Positions 61,228-64,000 of a stretch of DNA of 64,000 nt are shown here, piece after piece. Source of the DNA: HGM11368 sp051883455 (GTDB lineage Bacteria; Bacillota; Clostridia; Christensenellales; UBA3700); NCBI GenBank assembly GCA_051883455.1, contig JBJETT010000008.1, positions 124,001 to 188,000 of the forward strand, read 5' to 3'. How positions within the stretch are numbered: the first letter of the stretch is position 1; every line of letters begins with the position of its first letter. Below the pieces are notes generated by a model. That model had not been told where the DNA came from. It did no database searches and saw only the letters and a list, made by a program, of their open reading frames with translations. Position numbers and translations under genes: made by a program.

Positions 61228-62201
61228 CTTTTGCCCTTTTTGTTTTTGTTCTTGTTTTTGTTAGCTTGCTTTTGCGCTTTGAGTTGTTCTTTTTGCGCCA
61301 TTTGAAGTTGTCTATAATACAACTGCATTATAAAGCCGTCCGACACGTATTGTCCAAAAGACAGCGCAAACAAGGTATATAGCGAAAATCCGAAAATAAG
61401 CAAGAAAATGTATACGATATATTTGCCTATACCCCAAAATACCAACGCCATTGGCGCGCTAAGTCCTACAATAACGATAAGTCCGACCAAGCCCATTATC
61501 AAGCATAGCAAAATAGAGTTTTTGATGCCGTCGCGATACTTGAAAGAATAGTTGACGCTTAGCGGTAAAAACATCAAGGTAAAGACGAGCGTTGCCAAAA
61601 TCAGCAGTCCGCAAGCAATCACAGCCACCCACAAGCCAGCGCCCGCTGCGCCGTAAGCGGTGGTTTGTTTGAGCATTTCGAATATCGTGTACAAAAAGCC
61701 CGTGCCCAAAAGTCCCAAGAAGGCAAAGGTCACCAAAAACTTGTACCAACTCTTGGCTATGCCTCTAAAAAAGGTACGGAAGACGTTGAGCTTGGCGCCC
61801 CACAAGGCGTTACGGCAACAATAATATCCGCCGCATATACCGATAGAAGCTATCATAAGTCCGGGGGTTAGGGCAAACAAAATAAACTTTTGTCTAAGCG
61901 AATATATTGCCAGCGCACCTTTGATTGTGTCGTCTACTTGAGCGTATCCTATGCCTAGTCCTCCGCTAAAGTTCATACCCGCAATAGCCGCCGTCTCTTT
62001 GATTGGCATATAGATAAACAGCACGGCAATGAGTGGCAAGGCAAACAGCATAACCATAAGGTTGACGCTAATCATCTTGGTAATATTGTTTTTGAGAGTA
62101 GCAAAAACTTGAGCAATTCTACCCTTGAAGTTGATATCTCTGCCCGCGGGGCTTAAGTCTTTGGCGATGGTTAATTTTGACGCAATATCTACAGTTGACA
62201 T
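61224..62201 (-). CDS. Hypothetical multi-spanning membrane protein
   Basis: A 325-residue protein with about six helices and a very basic, Lys/Asn-rich C-terminal tail (KANKNKNKNKKGKR-like). Near residue 95-150 a Cys-containing segment (GICGGYYCCRNALWG) stands at the end of a helix. No family was assigned. AGGAG lies upstream of the start, and it opens the five-gene operon. Confidence 0.75.
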   Translation of the reverse strand: MSTVDIASKLTIAKDLSPAGRDINFKGRIAQVFATLKNNITKMISVNLMVMLFALPLIAVLFIYMPIKETAAIAGMNFSGGLGIGYAQVDDTIKGALAIYSLRQKFILFALTPGLMIASIGICGGYYCCRNALWGAKLNVFRTFFRGIAKSWYKFLVTFAFLGLLGTGFLYTIFEMLKQTTAYGAAGAGLWVAVIACGLLILATLVFTLMFLPLSVNYSFKYRDGIKNSILLCLIMGLVGLIVIVGLSAPMALVFWGIGKYIVYIFLLIFGFSLYTLFALSFGQYVSDGFIMQLYYRQLQMAQKEQLKAQKQANKNKNKNKKGKR

Positions 62202-62227
62202 AATTTCTCCTAAATCGAATTTATATT

Positions 62228-62256
62228 ATAATACAACAATTTGGCGACAATATCAA
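62228..62256 (-). promoter_or_regulatory. Promoter of the membrane protein-methyltransferase-hslO operon
   Basis: TTGATA (62251-62256), 17-base spacer, TATTAT (62228-62233). Confidence 0.65.
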
Positions 62257-62296
62257 CATTATTTGAAACAAAAATAATTTAACCCGTCAAAATCGC

Positions 62297-62326
62297 TTTA
62301 CACCGACCGATATGTTGTGGTATTAT
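62297..62326 (+). promoter_or_regulatory. Promoter of the lysine riboswitch-asd-dapA transcript
   Basis: TTTACA (62297-62302), 18-base spacer, TATTAT (62321-62326), seven bases ahead of the riboswitch. Confidence 0.65.
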
Positions 62327-62332
62327 CTCCTT

Positions 62333-62493
62333 AGCTTGTAGAGGCGCGAAATTTATTAGTAGCGGAAGCACGTTGCAAGGACGCCGTCAAAGGAAATTTC
62401 GCCGAAGCGTATATTCTCTTGCAAGGGTATATTGCTGGGCATAAGGTTAAGAGCCTTATGACTGTCATCTGATAGATGGAGCACTAAAAGCTG
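62333..62493 (+). ncRNA. Lysine riboswitch (L box)
   Basis: The closing stem AGCTTGTAG pairs with CTAAAAGCT (62484-62492). Conserved L-box elements follow in order: TAGAGGCGCG, AGTAGCGG, a hairpin containing GGACGCCGTCAAAGG and GCCGAAGCG, GCTGGGCATAAGG, GACTGTCA and GATGGAGCACTA. It senses lysine and sits before asd and dapA, first genes of the lysine branch. With lysine bound, the downstream terminator should form. Confidence 0.93.
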
Positions 62494-62518
62494 TGATACT
62501 TACCATTCGTTATCTATT

Positions 62519-62553
62519 GCAGAAGCTCCGTTTAACAAGCTTCTGCATTTTTT
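62519..62553 (+). terminator. Riboswitch-controlled terminator
   Basis: GCAGAAGCT / AGCTTCTGC stem followed by ATTTTTTTG, 26 bases after the aptamer and 40 bases before asd. Confidence 0.9.
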
Positions 62554-62593
62554 GTATATAATATTATGGGTACGACCCACAAAGGAGATAAAA

Positions 62594-63613
62594 ATGAAAA
62601 AGTATAACGTCGCCGTAGTTGGCGCAACAGGCATGGTAGGCAACAAGTTTTTGGAAGTTTTGACCGAAAAACAACTGCCTGTAGACAATTATTATTTGTT
62701 TGCTTCTAGCAAATCCGCAGGAAAAACCATAGACTTTATGGGCAAGCCTCACACAATCATCGAATTGACCGAGGACAACGTCAAGGCTCATAAGGTAGAT
62801 ATAGCACTCTTCTCCGCCGGCGGTAGCGTGAGCGCTAAGTTCGCTCCTATCTTCGCCAGCCAAGGCGCAGTAGTTATCGACAACTCCAGCCAATGGAGAA
62901 TGGACAAAAACGTCCCACTCGTTGTGCCTGAGGTCAATCCTCAAGATATAGATTGGAACAGCGGTATCATCGCCAACCCTAACTGCTCTACCATTCAAGC
63001 AATGGTCGCGCTCAAACCACTCCACGAAAAGTACGGTCTTAAGCGTGTAGTTTATAGCACCTACCAAGCAGTGAGCGGTGCGGGCGTGGCAGGTTACAAC
63101 GACTTGCTCGACGGTTTAAAAGCCTTCGTCAACGGCGAAGAATATCAAACCAAAAAGTTCCCTTACCCTATCGCCAACAACCTCATTCCTCAAATCGACG
63201 TATTTTTGCCTAACGGCTATACCAAAGAAGAGGAAAAGATGATCAAGGAAACTAAGAAGATTTTGGGTGACCAGACTATCAAGGTTACGGCAACCACCGT
63301 CAGAGTGCCAGTACTCAACTCTCACTCCGAATCTATCAACCTCGAATTCAACAAGCCTTGCACCAGAGAAGGCATCATCGAGGCTCTTAGAGGTCAAAAG
63401 GGCTTGATCGTCATCGACGACGACGCTAATTGCAAGTACCCTATGCCTAAGGACGCTACTGGTCACGACGAGGTTTACGTTGGACGTATTCGTATCGACG
63501 ATACGGTAGAGAGCGGTTGCAACATTTGGTGTGTAGCCGACAATATCCGCAAGGGCGCTGCAAGCAACGCCGTTCAAATTGCGGAATATATGATAAAAAA
63601 CAACAAAATCTAA
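62594..63613 (+). CDS. asd: Aspartate-semialdehyde dehydrogenase
   Basis: Reduces aspartyl phosphate to aspartate semialdehyde with NADPH. The 339 residues show the nucleotide-binding loop VVGATGMVGNKFLE, the active-site Cys in IANPNCSTIQAM, the substrate Arg/His region RVPVLNSHSESI and the closing VADNIRKGAASNAVQ. The start at 62594 (MKKYNVAV) follows AAAGGAG; the longer frame would begin within the terminator. Controlled by the lysine riboswitch; dapA follows after 12 bases. Confidence 0.97.
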   Translation: MKKYNVAVVGATGMVGNKFLEVLTEKQLPVDNYYLFASSKSAGKTIDFMGKPHTIIELTEDNVKAHKVDIALFSAGGSVSAKFAPIFASQGAVVIDNSSQWRMDKNVPLVVPEVNPQDIDWNSGIIANPNCSTIQAMVALKPLHEKYGLKRVVYSTYQAVSGAGVAGYNDLLDGLKAFVNGEEYQTKKFPYPIANNLIPQIDVFLPNGYTKEEEKMIKETKKILGDQTIKVTATTVRVPVLNSHSESINLEFNKPCTREGIIEALRGQKGLIVIDDDANCKYPMPKDATGHDEVYVGRIRIDDTVESGCNIWCVADNIRKGAASNAVQIAEYMIKNNKI

Positions 63614-63625
63614 TTAGAGGTGCTT

Positions 63626-64000
63626 ATGTTCAGAGGAACGGCAACTGCCCTCATCACCCCCTTCAACGAAAGGGGTATAGACTACGACGCTTTCGGCGCT
63701 TTTATCGATAGACAAATCAACCAAGGTATCGACGCACTCTTGGTGTGCGGTACTACGGGCGAGCCTGCCACGATGACTGCGACCGAAAAGTTCCAAGTCA
63801 TAGAATGGGCTATCAAATATATCAATCACCGTGTGCCCGTCATCATCGGCACGGGTAGCAACTGTACGGCTACGGCTATCGAAAACACCAAGTTCGTCGA
63901 AAAAATCGGCGCGGATTGTGCCTTGGTGGTTACGCCGTATTACAACAAATGCACTCAAGAAGGATTGTATCAGCACTATAAGGCCATCAATGACTCTACG
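63626..64000 (+). CDS. dapA: 4-Hydroxy-tetrahydrodipicolinate synthase, 5' part (runs off the window)
   Basis: 125 codons without a stop up to the window end. It begins MFRGTATALITPFNERGID, with the family motifs LLVCGTTGEPATMT, IIGTGSNCT and ALVVTPYYNKCTQEG, the last holding the catalytic Tyr. The enzyme condenses pyruvate and aspartate semialdehyde, the first step to diaminopimelate and lysine. It is co-transcribed with asd. The Schiff-base lysine would lie beyond the window. Confidence 0.95.
   Translation, partial: MFRGTATALITPFNERGIDYDAFGAFIDRQINQGIDALLVCGTTGEPATMTATEKFQVIEWAIKYINHRVPVIIGTGSNCTATAIENTKFVEKIGADCALVVTPYYNKCTQEGLYQHYKAINDST

Noticed and set aside
1..64000. Prophage, integrase, transposase, restriction or toxin-antitoxin genes
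   Set aside because: No such motif was found in any supported reading frame; the only phage-like feature is the small XRE switch at 47.4 kb.

Overview
The window looks like a chromosomal segment of an uncultured Gram-positive, anaerobic Clostridia-type bacterium (Bacillota). The signs are a complete ion-pumping Rnf complex, diaminopimelate dehydrogenase with a lysine riboswitch on asd-dapA, strong AGGAGG-type ribosome binding sites, TTGACA/TATAAT promoters, an SmtB/CadC-type metal operator, and no outer-membrane genes. It is mostly core genome. I see no phage, insertion sequence or CRISPR array. This taxonomic placement is inference.

Layout. 1-1.7 kb: the 3' part of an MMPL/RND exporter. 1.9-8.05 kb (minus strand): an isoleucine/valine operon ilvB-ilvC-ilvD-ilvA-ridA. 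8.2-10.75 kb: a metal-efflux operon (ArsR/SmtB regulator, separate HMA metallochaperone, P1B ATPase) with a clear operator. 10.8-12.5 kb: a decayed small gene and a B12-binding radical SAM protein. 12.6-24.4 kb (minus): a four-gene operon coding for an ABC ATPase, an ABC permease and two very large surface proteins, one with Ig-like and beta-helix-like parts and one with InlB and MBG repeats. Its promoter is surrounded by four copies of an ACGTATAG word. 25-30.7 kb (plus): Gx transporter plus rnfCDGEAB. 30.8-34.8 kb (minus): two Sel1-repeat proteins built from nearly identical 108-bp units. 34.9-36.6 kb: apbE and a NusG-domain-II protein, the likely flavinylation partners of Rnf. 36.7-45.6 kb: a PI-PLC-like protein, ddh, a glycosyltransferase-PlsC fusion, a GMP synthase lacking its glutaminase half, a metallophosphoesterase and small regulators. 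45.7-47.6 kb: an AT-rich lipoprotein gene broken by an in-frame TAA, divergent from an XRE regulator. 47.7-57.1 kb: asnS with a downstream tRNA-Thr, a probable 6S RNA, membrane proteins, HAD phosphatase, valS, pgsA and a YkvI-like protein. 57.3-62.2 kb (minus): a five-gene operon (membrane protein, methyltransferase, hslO, TPR protein, HD protein). 62.3-64 kb (plus): lysine riboswitch, asd and the start of dapA.

How the genes work together. ilvBCDA make branched-chain amino acids, and RidA would clear the reactive enamine released by IlvA. ApbE would attach FMN to the SGAT threonines of RnfD and RnfG. asd, dapA and ddh belong to the dehydrogenase branch of diaminopimelate/lysine synthesis. 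The ABC transporter and the giant Ig/MBG proteins are co-transcribed and so may form one cell-surface system of unknown function; this is the best candidate for an undescribed system. A second surprise is the GMP synthase, which keeps the synthetase and dimerisation domains but has only a degenerate remnant of the amidotransferase domain. All statements on homology rest on reading motifs by eye; no database search was run.
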